A stretch of DNA of 64,000 nucleotides from Actinomycetospora sp. NBRC 106378 (GTDB taxonomy: Bacteria; Actinomycetota; Actinomycetes; Mycobacteriales; Pseudonocardiaceae), in the NCBI RefSeq assembly GCF_030269685.1, contig NZ_BSTT01000004.1, positions 62,001 through 126,000 on the forward strand, given 5' to 3'. Shown one piece after another: positions 36,256 through 43,627 of this stretch. Made by a program: the position numbers and the translations under genes. The notes under the pieces are model-generated. The model was not told the DNA's origin. It saw only the letters and a list, made by a program, of their open reading frames with translations, and ran no database searches. Positions within the stretch are counted from its first letter, which is position 1; every line of letters starts with the position of its first letter.

Positions 36256-37170
36256 TCATGCCCGGCGGAACCTCTCGCGGCGACCGAGCCGGACGAGGCG
36301 CAGCCACTCGCGCAGCGCCGCCGGGTCCCGTCGCTCCACGAGGAAGTACCAGCCGAAGCGCAGGTGCTCGATCGCGCCGAGCTTGCGCAGCCCGGGCTGG
36401 GCGAGCAGGTAGCCGCGGTTGCGGTAGGTGTAGTAGCGCTTCGTCGCGTCGCCCGGATCCTGGGCGTGCAGACGGCCGCCGAGCATCGGTTTGAACTCGT
36501 CGGATCCGTCGGGGTGGACGTAGGCCGTGGTCAGGCACGTCCCGTAGGGAAGCCCCGAGCGCATGAGGCGGCGGTGCAGTTCGACCTCGTCGCCGCGCAC
36601 GAACAGGCGGAGATCGGGGACTCCCACCACATCGAGTGTCTCGGCGCGGAAGAGCGCGCCGTTGAACAGGTGGGCGATGCCGGGCATCAGCTCGCCGTCG
36701 CCGAACCCGTCGAGGTCGCTGCGCCGGCGCACCCAGGTCAGGCCGCGGCGCAGGGGGAACGCCAGGCGCTGCGGGTCGGCCGCGTCGGCGATCACGGGGG
36801 ACACCTCGGCGAGTCCGCGGCGCTGCGCGACCTCGAGCAGCGTCGCGAGCACGTGCTCGTCGGCGGGTCGCCCGTCGTCGTCGGCCATCCAGAGCCAGTC
36901 CGCGCCCGCGGCGAGGGCGGTGAGCATGCCGAGGGCGTAGCCGCCGGCGCCGCCGAGGTTGTGGCGCGACGGCAGGTAGGTCACCGGCAGGCCGCAGCCC
37001 TCGACGACCTCGCGGGTCTTCTCGTCGGGCCCGTTGTCGACCACCACGAGATGGTCCGGACGGCGGGTCTGTGCGGCGATGACGGCGAGGCCGTCGGCCA
37101 GCAGCTCCGGGCGGTGCCGGGTGACGACGACGGCGTGGACGGTGCCGTCGGTGCCGCTCGACCCGCTCAC
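36256..37170 (-). CDS. glfT1: Galactofuranosyltransferase GlfT1
   Basis: GlfT1 adds the first galactofuranose residues to the rhamnosyl-GlcNAc linker, starting AG galactan. The 304-residue GT2 enzyme opens VHAVVVTRHRPELLADGLAV and has VVVDNGPDEKT, NLGGAGGYALGM, the metal motif WMADDDGRP, and an HLFNGALFR to FVRGDEVELHRRL acceptor region. It ends in a basic tail. The GTG start overlaps the wzt stop (GTGA). The order wzm-wzt-glfT1 matches Rv3783-Rv3781-Rv3782 in gene content. Substrates are inferred by orthology. Confidence 0.88.
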   Translation of the reverse strand: MSGSSGTDGTVHAVVVTRHRPELLADGLAVIAAQTRRPDHLVVVDNGPDEKTREVVEGCGLPVTYLPSRHNLGGAGGYALGMLTALAAGADWLWMADDDGRPADEHVLATLLEVAQRRGLAEVSPVIADAADPQRLAFPLRRGLTWVRRRSDLDGFGDGELMPGIAHLFNGALFRAETLDVVGVPDLRLFVRGDEVELHRRLMRSGLPYGTCLTTAYVHPDGSDEFKPMLGGRLHAQDPGDATKRYYTYRNRGYLLAQPGLRKLGAIEHLRFGWYFLVERRDPAALREWLRLVRLGRRERFRRA

Positions 37171-37973
37171 GGACGCGCCTCGCTGGGTGCGTCCGCCCCG
37201 ATCCGCTTGAGGGTCTCCGGGCTGAGCGTCTCGAAGAGGTCCCGGCCCTTGTAGTGACTCACCACCTCACGCAGCGAGCCCTGCTCCTTGATCTCGCCGG
37301 TGTCCATCCAGATCGCGGTGTCGCACAGCTCGACGAGGAATTCGTCGGAGTGCGACGCGAAGACGAGCATCCCGGAGCGCGAGACGAGGTCGCGCAGCCG
37401 GTCGCGGGCCTTCTCGAGGAATGCCGCGTCGACCGCGCCGATGCCCTCGTCGAGGATGAGGATCTCGGGGTCGATCGAGGTCACGACGCCGAGCGCGAGC
37501 CGGACCCGCATGCCCGTCGAGTAGGTGCGCAGCGGCATCGAGAGGTAGTCGCCGAGCTCGGTGAACTCGGCGATCTCGTCGACGCGCCGTTCCATCTCCT
37601 TGCGGGTCATGCCGAGGAACAGGCCGCGGATGAGGATGTTCTCGAGCCCGGAGATCTCGGGGTCCATCCCGACGGCGAGGTCGAAGACCGGGGCGACACG
37701 CCCTCGAATCCGTGCGCGCCCCCGCGTCGGTTCGTAGATGCCGGCGAGCAGCCGCAGCAGGGTGGACTTCCCGGCACCGTTGTGCCCGACGAGTCCGACC
37801 CGGTCGCCCGATCGCAGGCTCAGGTCGATGTCGCGCAGCGCCTCGACCACCGGCACCTTGGCGTCGGTGATCCGGCCGCCCGCCCGGCCCAGCACGGACT
37901 TCTTCAGGCTGCGGTTCTTGGCGTCGAAGATCGGGAAGTCGACGCTCGCGCCCTGGACATCGATCGAGACCAT
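37167..37973 (-). CDS. wzt: Galactan exporter ATPase Wzt
   Basis: This is the ATP-binding subunit of the ABC exporter that moves the lipid-linked galactan across the membrane. The 268-residue product shows Walker A GHNGAGKST (residues 63-71), signature YSTGMRVRL (about 151-159), Walker B LILDEG (about 172-177) and the switch His in FASHSDEF. The N-terminal strand extension is typical of polysaccharide ABC-2 ATPases. It lies 21 bp after wzm and overlaps glfT1 by 4 bp, so the three form one operon. Confidence 0.92.
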   Translation of the reverse strand: MVSIDVQGASVDFPIFDAKNRSLKKSVLGRAGGRITDAKVPVVEALRDIDLSLRSGDRVGLVGHNGAGKSTLLRLLAGIYEPTRGRARIRGRVAPVFDLAVGMDPEISGLENILIRGLFLGMTRKEMERRVDEIAEFTELGDYLSMPLRTYSTGMRVRLALGVVTSIDPEILILDEGIGAVDAAFLEKARDRLRDLVSRSGMLVFASHSDEFLVELCDTAIWMDTGEIKEQGSLREVVSHYKGRDLFETLSPETLKRIGADAPSEARP

Positions 37974-37994
37974 TACATCTCTTCCATGGCTAGC

Positions 37995-38975
37995 TCACAC
38001 CCAGTACGCGACGCGGGAGCGGTAGTTGCGCAGCGCGATCAGGGCCAGCGCCCAGCCGACCACGGTGATCACGCCGACGACCGCCCAGTGCGTCCAGCTC
38101 TGCTCCTGCCCCACCAGCGGGGCCCGGAAGATCTCGATGAAGTGGTAGAAGGGGTTCAGTTTCGCGAGCTGCTCCACGATCGCCCGCGTGCTGCCCGGCT
38201 CGCCGCCGCGGAGCAGGTCCGGGGTCCAGATGATCGGCGTCATCGTGAAGAACAGCTGGATGAAGCTGTTGATCACCGGCGGGATGTCCCGGAAGCGGGT
38301 GGCGATGATGCCGAAGAGCAGCGTCACCCAGAGGCCGTTCGCGACGATGAGCACGAACGCCGGGACCGCGAGCAGCGCCCACCAGGACAGGCCCGGGTGC
38401 AGGATGCCCGGCGTGTCCAGGGTGCCGGGCACCTTCGCGACCATCCGGTAGGGCTGGTCGAGCTGGCCGAAGAAGATCACCAGCACGATCACGTAGACGA
38501 CCACGTTGTGCGCGAAGAACAGCACCTGGCGCCACACCGTGCGGAACACGTAGATCATCAGCGGCGCCGGCAGGAACCGGATGAGGCCCTCGTTCGCGAT
38601 GAAGGTCTCGGTCCCCTCCAGCACGCAGGCGCTGATGAAGTACCAGATCATGAAGCCGACGGTCACGTACGGCATGAAGGTGCCGATCGGCTGACCGAAC
38701 AGCTGGGAGTACAGCCCGCCCATCGCCGCCGCCGTCACGGCCATGCTGATCGTGATCCACAGCGGGCCGATCGTGGAGCGCCGGTAGCGCTGCTTGATGT
38801 CCTGCCAGCCGAGGTGGCCCCACAGCTCGCGCTGCGCGATGGCCTGGCGGATGTCGCCGAAGGCGCGCTTCCAGGAGCGCGGGGACGCCCCGTGCAGGTC
38901 CGGCCCGGCCGCGTCGTCGCCCGAGTCGTCCGACGGATCGTCGGCGCCGGGGCGCGCGAGTGCAGGGACGGCCAC
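37995..38975 (-). CDS. wzm: Galactan exporter permease Wzm
   Basis: The 326-residue product is an ABC-2 permease. A cytoplasmic N-terminus (1-70) has the amphipathic WKRAFGDIRQAIAQRELWGHLGWQDIKQRYRRS, followed by six membrane helices (about 70-320). FTMTPIIWTPDLL and LNPFYHFIEIFRAPLVG are signatures of O-antigen/galactan exporters. The GTG at 38975 has TACGCT 8 nt upstream on the coding strand. It is the first gene of the wzm-wzt-glfT1 operon. Confidence 0.92.
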   Translation of the reverse strand: MAVPALARPGADDPSDDSGDDAAGPDLHGASPRSWKRAFGDIRQAIAQRELWGHLGWQDIKQRYRRSTIGPLWITISMAVTAAAMGGLYSQLFGQPIGTFMPYVTVGFMIWYFISACVLEGTETFIANEGLIRFLPAPLMIYVFRTVWRQVLFFAHNVVVYVIVLVIFFGQLDQPYRMVAKVPGTLDTPGILHPGLSWWALLAVPAFVLIVANGLWVTLLFGIIATRFRDIPPVINSFIQLFFTMTPIIWTPDLLRGGEPGSTRAIVEQLAKLNPFYHFIEIFRAPLVGQEQSWTHWAVVGVITVVGWALALIALRNYRSRVAYWV

Positions 38976-38983
38976 GGGGCGTG

Positions 38984-38989
38984 AGCGTA
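38984..38989 (-). promoter_or_regulatory. Leaderless -10 box of wzm
   Basis: Coding strand TACGCT, CACGCCCC, then GTG at 38975 (8-nt spacing). Confidence 0.5.
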
Positions 38990-39022
38990 CCTACCGGGGA
39001 GTGCGGGCCCCGATGCCAGCCC

Positions 39023-39571
39023 TCAGAGGTACTGCCCGGTCGTCGCCCCGGAACCGGTCGCACCCCCCGCGCCCGCGGGCAGTCCGCGGCGCATCTGCTC
39101 GAGCTGCATGCGGGCCGCCATCTGCTGGGCGACCAGCGCGGTCTGGATGCCGTGGAAGAGCCCCTCGAGCCAGCCGACGAGCTGGGCCTGGGCGATCCGC
39201 AGCTCACCGTCGGTGGGCGTGCCGTCCCCGAACGGGGCGATGATCCGGGCGAGCTCCTCCCGGAGCTCCGGCGAGAGCGCCGACTCCAGCTCCGCGAGGC
39301 TCGAGGCGTGGATCTCCTTGAGCCGACGACGGCTGGCGTCGTCGAGCTCGGTCGCGCGCACCTCCTCGAGGAGCTGCTTGATCATCGTGCCGATCCGCAT
39401 GACCTTCGCCGGCTCCTCGACGGCCGACGACAGGTCCTCGCGCTCGCCCTCGGCCTCCTCGACCTCCCCGGAGGGCATGCGCACGGTCCCGACGGGCCGG
39501 CCGTCGGCGCCGACGATCATCACCTGGTCGCCCGCGGAGACCCCGGACTCGTCGCTGGGCTGCTCGCTCAT
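39023..39571 (-). CDS. bpa: Bacterial proteasome activator Bpa/PafE
   Basis: Bpa forms an ATP-independent dodecameric ring that opens the 20S proteasome gate. The 182-residue DUF2587 protein has the four-helix core (KVMRIGTMIKQLLEEVRATE, RRLKEIHASSLAELESALSP, LVGWLEGLFHGIQTALVAQQ) and ends in the gate-opening motif GQYL. The ATG at 39571 was chosen; an ATG 9 bp upstream would add MAV. In M. tuberculosis the orthologue Rv3780 is next to the wzt/glfT1/wzm genes, as here. No proteasome subunit gene is in this window. Confidence 0.92.
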   Translation of the reverse strand: MSEQPSDESGVSAGDQVMIVGADGRPVGTVRMPSGEVEEAEGEREDLSSAVEEPAKVMRIGTMIKQLLEEVRATELDDASRRRLKEIHASSLAELESALSPELREELARIIAPFGDGTPTDGELRIAQAQLVGWLEGLFHGIQTALVAQQMAARMQLEQMRRGLPAGAGGATGSGATTGQYL

Positions 39572-39627
39572 GACCGCCATCCTGGCAGTCCCCGCCGTCC
39601 GGTGACGGGGATCCGCACCGCTCCCGT

Positions 39628-39665
39628 GTGGCAGGAGAGCGTCGTTGCCGTCGTCCCGTGGCGGT
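39628..39665. repeat. 30-bp-period dispersed repeat, copy upstream of the aminotransferase
   Basis: GTGGCAGGAGAGCGTCGTTG, CCGTCGTCCC, GTGGCGGTG. Intergenic, 132 bp before the aminotransferase start and in the same orientation as the copy just after that gene. Confidence 0.65.
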
Positions 39666-39783
39666 GACGCCGCATCGTCGGGACGGTGGGTGCGCACTGC
39701 GCCGGTCGAGCCCCCTGCCGACGGGGAGCCTCCGCCGGTCGAGCGGCGAGCGGACCGGGCTCGGCTACGGCCCGGAGCCGACG

Positions 39784-39789
39784 TACCGT
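39784..39789 (+). promoter_or_regulatory. Leaderless -10 box of the aminotransferase gene
   Basis: TACCGT, ACTGGAGC, then ATG at 39798 (8-nt spacing). Confidence 0.5.
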
Positions 39790-39797
39790 ACTGGAGC

Positions 39798-41015
39798 ATG
39801 ACGGTGGACGTCGCTCGGGTCCGGGGCCAGGTCCCCGCGCTCGGTGACGGCTGGGTCCACCTGGACGCGCCGACCGGGATGCAGGTCCCCGAGCAGGTCG
39901 CGACGGCGGTGTCCTCGGCGCTGCGCGCGCCGGTCTCGCCGCCCGGCTCCGTGTTCCCCGCCTCCCAGCGGGGCGGCGCGATCGTCGACGCCGCCCGGCG
40001 CGCGGTGGCCGACCTCGTCGGCGCGGAGCCCAAGGGCGTCGTGCTCGGATCGTCCGCGGGGTCGCTGCTGGAGCGGCTCGCCGACACGCTCTCCTCGTCG
40101 TGGTCGCTGGGCGACGAGGTCGTGGTCTCCCGCCTGGACGACCGCGCGAACGTGCTCCCCTGGACGCGGGCCTGCTCGCGGACGGGCACGGCGGTGCGCT
40201 GGGCCGAGGTCGACATCGAGACGTGCGAGCTGCCGAGCTGGCAGTACGACGACCTGGTCGGCCCCCGCACCCGCGTGGTCACGGTCACCGCGGCGTGCAG
40301 CCACCTCGGCACCCGCACCGAGATCGCGGCGATCGCCCGCAAGGTGCACGCCCTACCCGCGCCCGCCTCCGGGGTGGAGCCGCTCATGGTGGTCGACGCC
40401 TCGGCCGCGGCGCCCTACCTGCCGCTGGACCTGGAGACGATGGGCGCCGACGTCCTGGTGCTCTCCGCCGCCGCCTGGGGTGGCCCGTCGGTCGGCGCGC
40501 TGGTGTTCCGCCAGCCCGAGCTGCTCGATCGGCTGCCCGCCGTGTCCTTCGACGCCGCCGCCCGCGGGCCCGAGCGGCTGGAGGTGGGCGACGCGCCGGT
40601 CGCGCTCCTGGCGGGCCTGGCCGCGTCCGTCGACCACCTCGCCGAGCTCGACGACGGCGCGCGGGGCTCCCGGCGCGACCGGGTGCTCACCTCGATGTCC
40701 TCGCTGCGCGCCCACCACGACGAGCTGACCGGCTACCTCGTCTCCGAGCTCCGGTTCCTGCCCGGCGTCAGCGTGATCGGCGACCCGGCCCGGCGGATCC
40801 CCACCGTCGCGTTCGTGGTCGCCGGTCGGACCGCCCAGGAGGTGGCCGAACGGGTCGCCGACCAGGGCGTGTGCGTGCTCATCGACCCCGGCGACCAGGG
40901 CGCGCTCGAGGTGATCGGCGGGGCCGAGATCGGCGGGGTCGTCAAGGTCGGGCTGGCCCACTACACGTCCCGGGCGGACGTGGACGCCTTGCTGGGCGCG
41001 CTGTCGCGGATGTGA
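39798..41015 (+). CDS. Class V aminotransferase/cysteine desulfurase-like protein without the PLP lysine
   Basis: The 405-residue product has the fold-type I pattern: WVHLDAPTGMQVPEQVATAV, GVVLGSSAGSLLERLADTL, VVSRLDDRANVLPWTRA and VVDASAAAPYLPLDLETMGAD. In active family members the next motif is S-x-x-K-x-x-GP; here it is LVLSAAAWGGPSVGALVF, with Ala at the Lys position. PLP could not form an internal aldimine at the usual site. The gene corresponds by context to Rv3778c (between Bpa and a quinone oxidoreductase). The ATG is supported by TACCGT 8 nt upstream. Two repeat copies bracket it at 39628 and 41027. Confidence 0.75.
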   Translation: MTVDVARVRGQVPALGDGWVHLDAPTGMQVPEQVATAVSSALRAPVSPPGSVFPASQRGGAIVDAARRAVADLVGAEPKGVVLGSSAGSLLERLADTLSSSWSLGDEVVVSRLDDRANVLPWTRACSRTGTAVRWAEVDIETCELPSWQYDDLVGPRTRVVTVTAACSHLGTRTEIAAIARKVHALPAPASGVEPLMVVDASAAAPYLPLDLETMGADVLVLSAAAWGGPSVGALVFRQPELLDRLPAVSFDAAARGPERLEVGDAPVALLAGLAASVDHLAELDDGARGSRRDRVLTSMSSLRAHHDELTGYLVSELRFLPGVSVIGDPARRIPTVAFVVAGRTAQEVAERVADQGVCVLIDPGDQGALEVIGGAEIGGVVKVGLAHYTSRADVDALLGALSRM

Positions 41016-41026
41016 CATCCCCTGCC

Positions 41027-41063
41027 GCGGCAGGAAAGCGTCGTTGCTGTCGTCCAGTGGCAG
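41027..41063. repeat. 30-bp-period dispersed repeat, copy downstream of the aminotransferase
   Basis: GCGGCAGGAAAGCGTCGTTG, CTGTCGTCCA, GTGGCAG. It starts 11 bp after the stop and is preceded by CCTGCCGCGG. Confidence 0.7.
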
Positions 41064-41108
41064 TCCCGCCGCATCCTCGGGAGGAGCCGCCCGGCCCGCC
41101 GTCGGGAA

Positions 41109-42101
41109 TCAGGCCTCCGGCACCTCGAGGATGATCTTCCCGACGACGCCGCCGTCGTCCATGAGCTGGTGCGCCCGAGCGGCCTCGGGCATGGGGATGC
41201 GCTCGTGGACGATCGGCCGGACGCGGCCCGACTCCACGAGGGGCCACAGGTCGGTGCGGACCGCCGCCACGATCGTGCCCTTGCCGTCCGGCCCGTCGGT
41301 GGGGCGGCCCCGCAGCGACGTGGCGGCCACGGAGAGCCGGCGGGTCAGCATCTTCGCCAGGTTGATCTCGCCCTTGGCGCCGCCCATGAGGCCGATGATC
41401 ACCATCCGGCCGCCGGCCGCCATCGAGTCGAGGTTGGCGTCGAGGTTGCGGGCCCCGATGTGGTCGAGGACGACGTCGGCCCCGCGGCCGTCGGTCGCCT
41501 CCGTGACCAGCTCGACGAGGTCGCCGTGGTAGTCGAGGGCCGCGTCGGCCCCGAGGTCGCGACAGAGCTGGAGGCGGTCGTCGTGACCCGCCGTCGCGAG
41601 CACCGTCGCCCCGAGGGCCTTCCCGACCTGGATCGCGTGCGTCCCGATCCCGCCGCTCCCGCCGTGCACGAGCAGCGTCTGGCCCGAGCGCAGGTCGGCC
41701 GCGAGGACGAGGTTCGACCAGACCGTGCACGCCACCTCGGGCAGCCCGCCCGCGTCGACCAGCGAGACGCCTGCCGGGACCGGGAGCAGCTGCGCCGTCG
41801 GGACGACGACCTTCTGCGCGTAGCCGCCGCCGGCCAGCAGCGCGCAGGCCTCGTCGCCGACGTTCCAGCCGCTGACCCCGGGCCCCACCGCGCTGATCCG
41901 ACCGGAGCACTCCAGGCCGGGCAGCTCCGAGGCGCCGGGCGGCGGCGGGTAGTTGCCCTGCCGCTGCATGACGTCGGCGCGGTTGACCCCCGCGGCCACG
42001 ACGTCCAAAACCACCTCGCCCGTGCCCGCCTCGGGGTCGGGCTGCTCGGTCCACTCGAGGACCTCGGGTCCGCCGGGCTCACGGATGGCGATGCCGTACA
42101 C
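41109..42101 (-). CDS. NADPH:quinone oxidoreductase family protein (MDR superfamily)
   Basis: The 330-residue product has the zinc-independent MDR layout of quinone oxidoreductases (PIG3-like). The N-terminal substrate domain has NRADVMQRQGNYPPPPGAS and PGLECSGRISAVGPGV; the nucleotide fold has LLVHGGSGGIGTHAIQVGKALGA. No zinc-ligand cysteines are present. The GTG at 42101 has TAGCGT 8 nt upstream. It is divergent from marR with 80 bp between the starts, so MarR may control it. The context matches Rv3777. Confidence 0.85.
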   Translation of the reverse strand: MYGIAIREPGGPEVLEWTEQPDPEAGTGEVVLDVVAAGVNRADVMQRQGNYPPPPGASELPGLECSGRISAVGPGVSGWNVGDEACALLAGGGYAQKVVVPTAQLLPVPAGVSLVDAGGLPEVACTVWSNLVLAADLRSGQTLLVHGGSGGIGTHAIQVGKALGATVLATAGHDDRLQLCRDLGADAALDYHGDLVELVTEATDGRGADVVLDHIGARNLDANLDSMAAGGRMVIIGLMGGAKGEINLAKMLTRRLSVAATSLRGRPTDGPDGKGTIVAAVRTDLWPLVESGRVRPIVHERIPMPEAARAHQLMDDGGVVGKIILEVPEA

Positions 42102-42109
42102 GGCGGCGG

Positions 42110-42174
42110 ACGCTAGCGGTCCACGCGTCCGGACGCAGAAGGACGAACCGGAAGCGGTTGCCTGCCGCTAAGAT
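42110..42174. promoter_or_regulatory. Divergent qor/marR promoter region with candidate MarR operator
   Basis: It contains the qor -10 (complement TAGCGT, 42110-42115), a perfect short palindrome AACCG-GAAG-CGGTT at 42146-42159, and the marR -10 TAAGAT at 42169-42174 (7 nt from the ATG). The palindrome sits at about the -35 position of marR, so autoregulation is plausible. Confidence 0.5.
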
Positions 42175-42181
42175 GCACGAC

Positions 42182-42646
42182 ATGTCCACCTCGGAGGAGC
42201 CGCGCTGGCTCGACGCCGAGGAGTGGCGTGCCTGGCGGAACTTCATCGCCGGGCAGGCGCTCCTGCTCGGGCGACTGGGTCGTGAGCTCTCCGACTCCCA
42301 CGATCTCGCGTTCGCCGACTACGAGATCCTGGTCCGGCTCTCGGAGAAGGCCGATCACCGTCAGCGCATGACGTCGCTGGCCGAGGAGGTCGTCGCCTCC
42401 AAGTCCCGCCTCTCCCACCAGGTCGCCCGGCTCGAGGGACAGGGTCTGGTCCGCCGCGAGGTGTGCGACTCCGACGGACGCGGCGTCTTCGCCGTCCTGA
42501 CGCCGGAGGGCTTCGCCCGCCTGGAGAAGGCGGCGCCGGACCACCTCCGCGGCGTCCGCGAGCACTTCATCGACCTCCTCGACGAGGACGAGCGCCGCGT
42601 CATGGGCGACGTGATGGAGCGCATCGTCGCCAAGCTCCGTCCCTAA
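42182..42646 (+). CDS. MarR-family transcriptional regulator
   Basis: The 154-residue product has the MarR winged-helix pattern: LAFADYEILVRLSEKADH, RMTSLAEEVVASKSRLSHQVARLEGQGLVRRE (recognition helix), then CDSDGRGVFAVLTPEGFARLEKAAPDH (wing and dimer helix). It starts at ATG 42182 with TAAGAT 7 nt upstream; an ATG 24 bp earlier is unlikely. It probably regulates itself and the divergent quinone oxidoreductase. Ligand unknown. Confidence 0.88.
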   Translation: MSTSEEPRWLDAEEWRAWRNFIAGQALLLGRLGRELSDSHDLAFADYEILVRLSEKADHRQRMTSLAEEVVASKSRLSHQVARLEGQGLVRREVCDSDGRGVFAVLTPEGFARLEKAAPDHLRGVREHFIDLLDEDERRVMGDVMERIVAKLRP

Positions 42647-42648
42647 GC

Positions 42649-42667
42649 CCCTTCCCGACGACGGGTC
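42649..42667. repeat. Copy of the GACCCGTCGTCGGGAAGG motif (reverse)
   Basis: CCCTTCCCGACGACGGGTC lies 3 bp after the marR stop. Confidence 0.5.
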
Positions 42668-42774
42668 GGGTCGGCATCCGCCGGGACGTCACCCAGCCGC
42701 CCGGGTGGGCAGCGGCCGCCCGATCAGTGACGTCTCGACGCGCGCCGGGGCGCCGGTCCCCTAACCTGGCCCGC

Positions 42775-42862
42775 GGAAGCGTGGCAGAGCGGCCGATTGC
42801 ACCCGCCTTGAAAGCGGACGTCCAGAGATGGACCGGGGGTTCGAATCCCCCCGCTTCCGCCA
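42775..42862 (+). tRNA. tRNA-Ser(TGA)
   Basis: The 7-bp acceptor GGAAGCG pairs with CGCTTCC. The anticodon loop CTTGAAA gives anticodon TGA. A long variable arm (GTCCAGAGATGGAC) identifies it as serine, and the T-arm is GGGGGTTCGAATCCCCC. The 3' CCA is encoded. TAACCT at 42762-42767 is a likely -10 box. The anticodon reads UCA. Confidence 0.95.
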
Positions 42863-42896
42863 GCGGCAGCAGGCCCTGCGCTCCGCCCGGACCGGA

Positions 42897-43559
42897 TCAC
42901 GGCGGCGGGTAGAGCGCGGCGATCCCCGCCAGCGCGATGTCGATCCCGGCGAGGAACTGCTCGCGGTCGTCGTGGTCGCGCATCTGGTCGCCGATCGTGC
43001 GCGTGAAGGACCACTCGTCGGGGCCCAGCTCCTCCCACCTCGTCGCCATCGCGTCGAGCATCTCCTCGCGGCTCGTGCCCGGCCGGGCCGCCTGCGCGTT
43101 CGCCGCGTTCTGGGCGGCCGCGCCGAGGACGTACTGGACCAGCACCGTCGTCGTCACGAACCAGTCCCGCTGCGGCACCCCGAGCGCCCGGACCTGGCGG
43201 CCGACCGCCTCCACGATCCGGGGGGTGCCGGCCTGCCACGCGCCGGCGGAGAGCTGTGCGGCGATCCACGGGTGGTCGTCCACCGCGTCGAACAGGCCGA
43301 GCGCCACGGCGCGCACCCGGTCCTGCGGGGAGCCCGACGCGGGCTCCTCCTCCAGCGCGGCCAGCACGACGGCGTCGGTCGCAGCGCCGAGCAGCTCGCC
43401 CTTGTTCGCGACGTGCCAGTAGATGGCCCCGGGTCCGGTGGCCAGGCGCTCGGACAGCACGCGGAAGGTCAGCCCGCCCTCGCCGGCGGCGTCGAGGACC
43501 TCGATCGCCGCGGCGACGATCCGTTCCCGGGAGAGCGACTCGGACCGACGGGGTGCCAC
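42897..43559 (-). CDS. TetR/AcrR-family regulator
   Basis: The 220-residue product has an N-terminal HTH (LSRERIVAAAIEVLDAAGEGGLTFRVLSERLATGPGAIYWHVANKGELLG) followed by a helical ligand domain with YVLGAAAQNAANAQAARPG. It is divergent from the FAD monooxygenase. Two TGGAAC-N3-GTTCCA palindromes in the gap are its likely operators, implying repression of both genes and induction by the monooxygenase substrate. Confidence 0.88.
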   Translation of the reverse strand: MAPRRSESLSRERIVAAAIEVLDAAGEGGLTFRVLSERLATGPGAIYWHVANKGELLGAATDAVVLAALEEEPASGSPQDRVRAVALGLFDAVDDHPWIAAQLSAGAWQAGTPRIVEAVGRQVRALGVPQRDWFVTTTVLVQYVLGAAAQNAANAQAARPGTSREEMLDAMATRWEELGPDEWSFTRTIGDQMRDHDDREQFLAGIDIALAGIAALYPPP

Positions 43560-43568
43560 ACGCCCATC

Positions 43569-43616
43569 TTGACACGGCTGGAACCGCGTTCCAAACTGCG
43601 ATGGAACAACGTTCCA
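43569..43616 (+). promoter_or_regulatory. Promoter with two TetR operators
   Basis: A -35 TTGACA is at 43569-43574, with CAAACT 17 bp downstream (43592-43597). Operator 1, TGGAACCGCGTTCCA, is at 43579-43593 between the boxes. Operator 2, TGGAACAACGTTCCA, is at 43602-43616. Both are perfect 6-3-6 palindromes with centres 23 bp apart. GAGG precedes the monooxygenase ATG. Confidence 0.75.
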
Positions 43617-43627
43617 GAGGAGCTGAC

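Noticed and set aside
42685-42734. GACGTCAC and GTGACGTC pair before tRNA-Ser as an operator
   Set aside because: The arms are 34 bp apart and GACGTC is common in this sequence; left unassigned.
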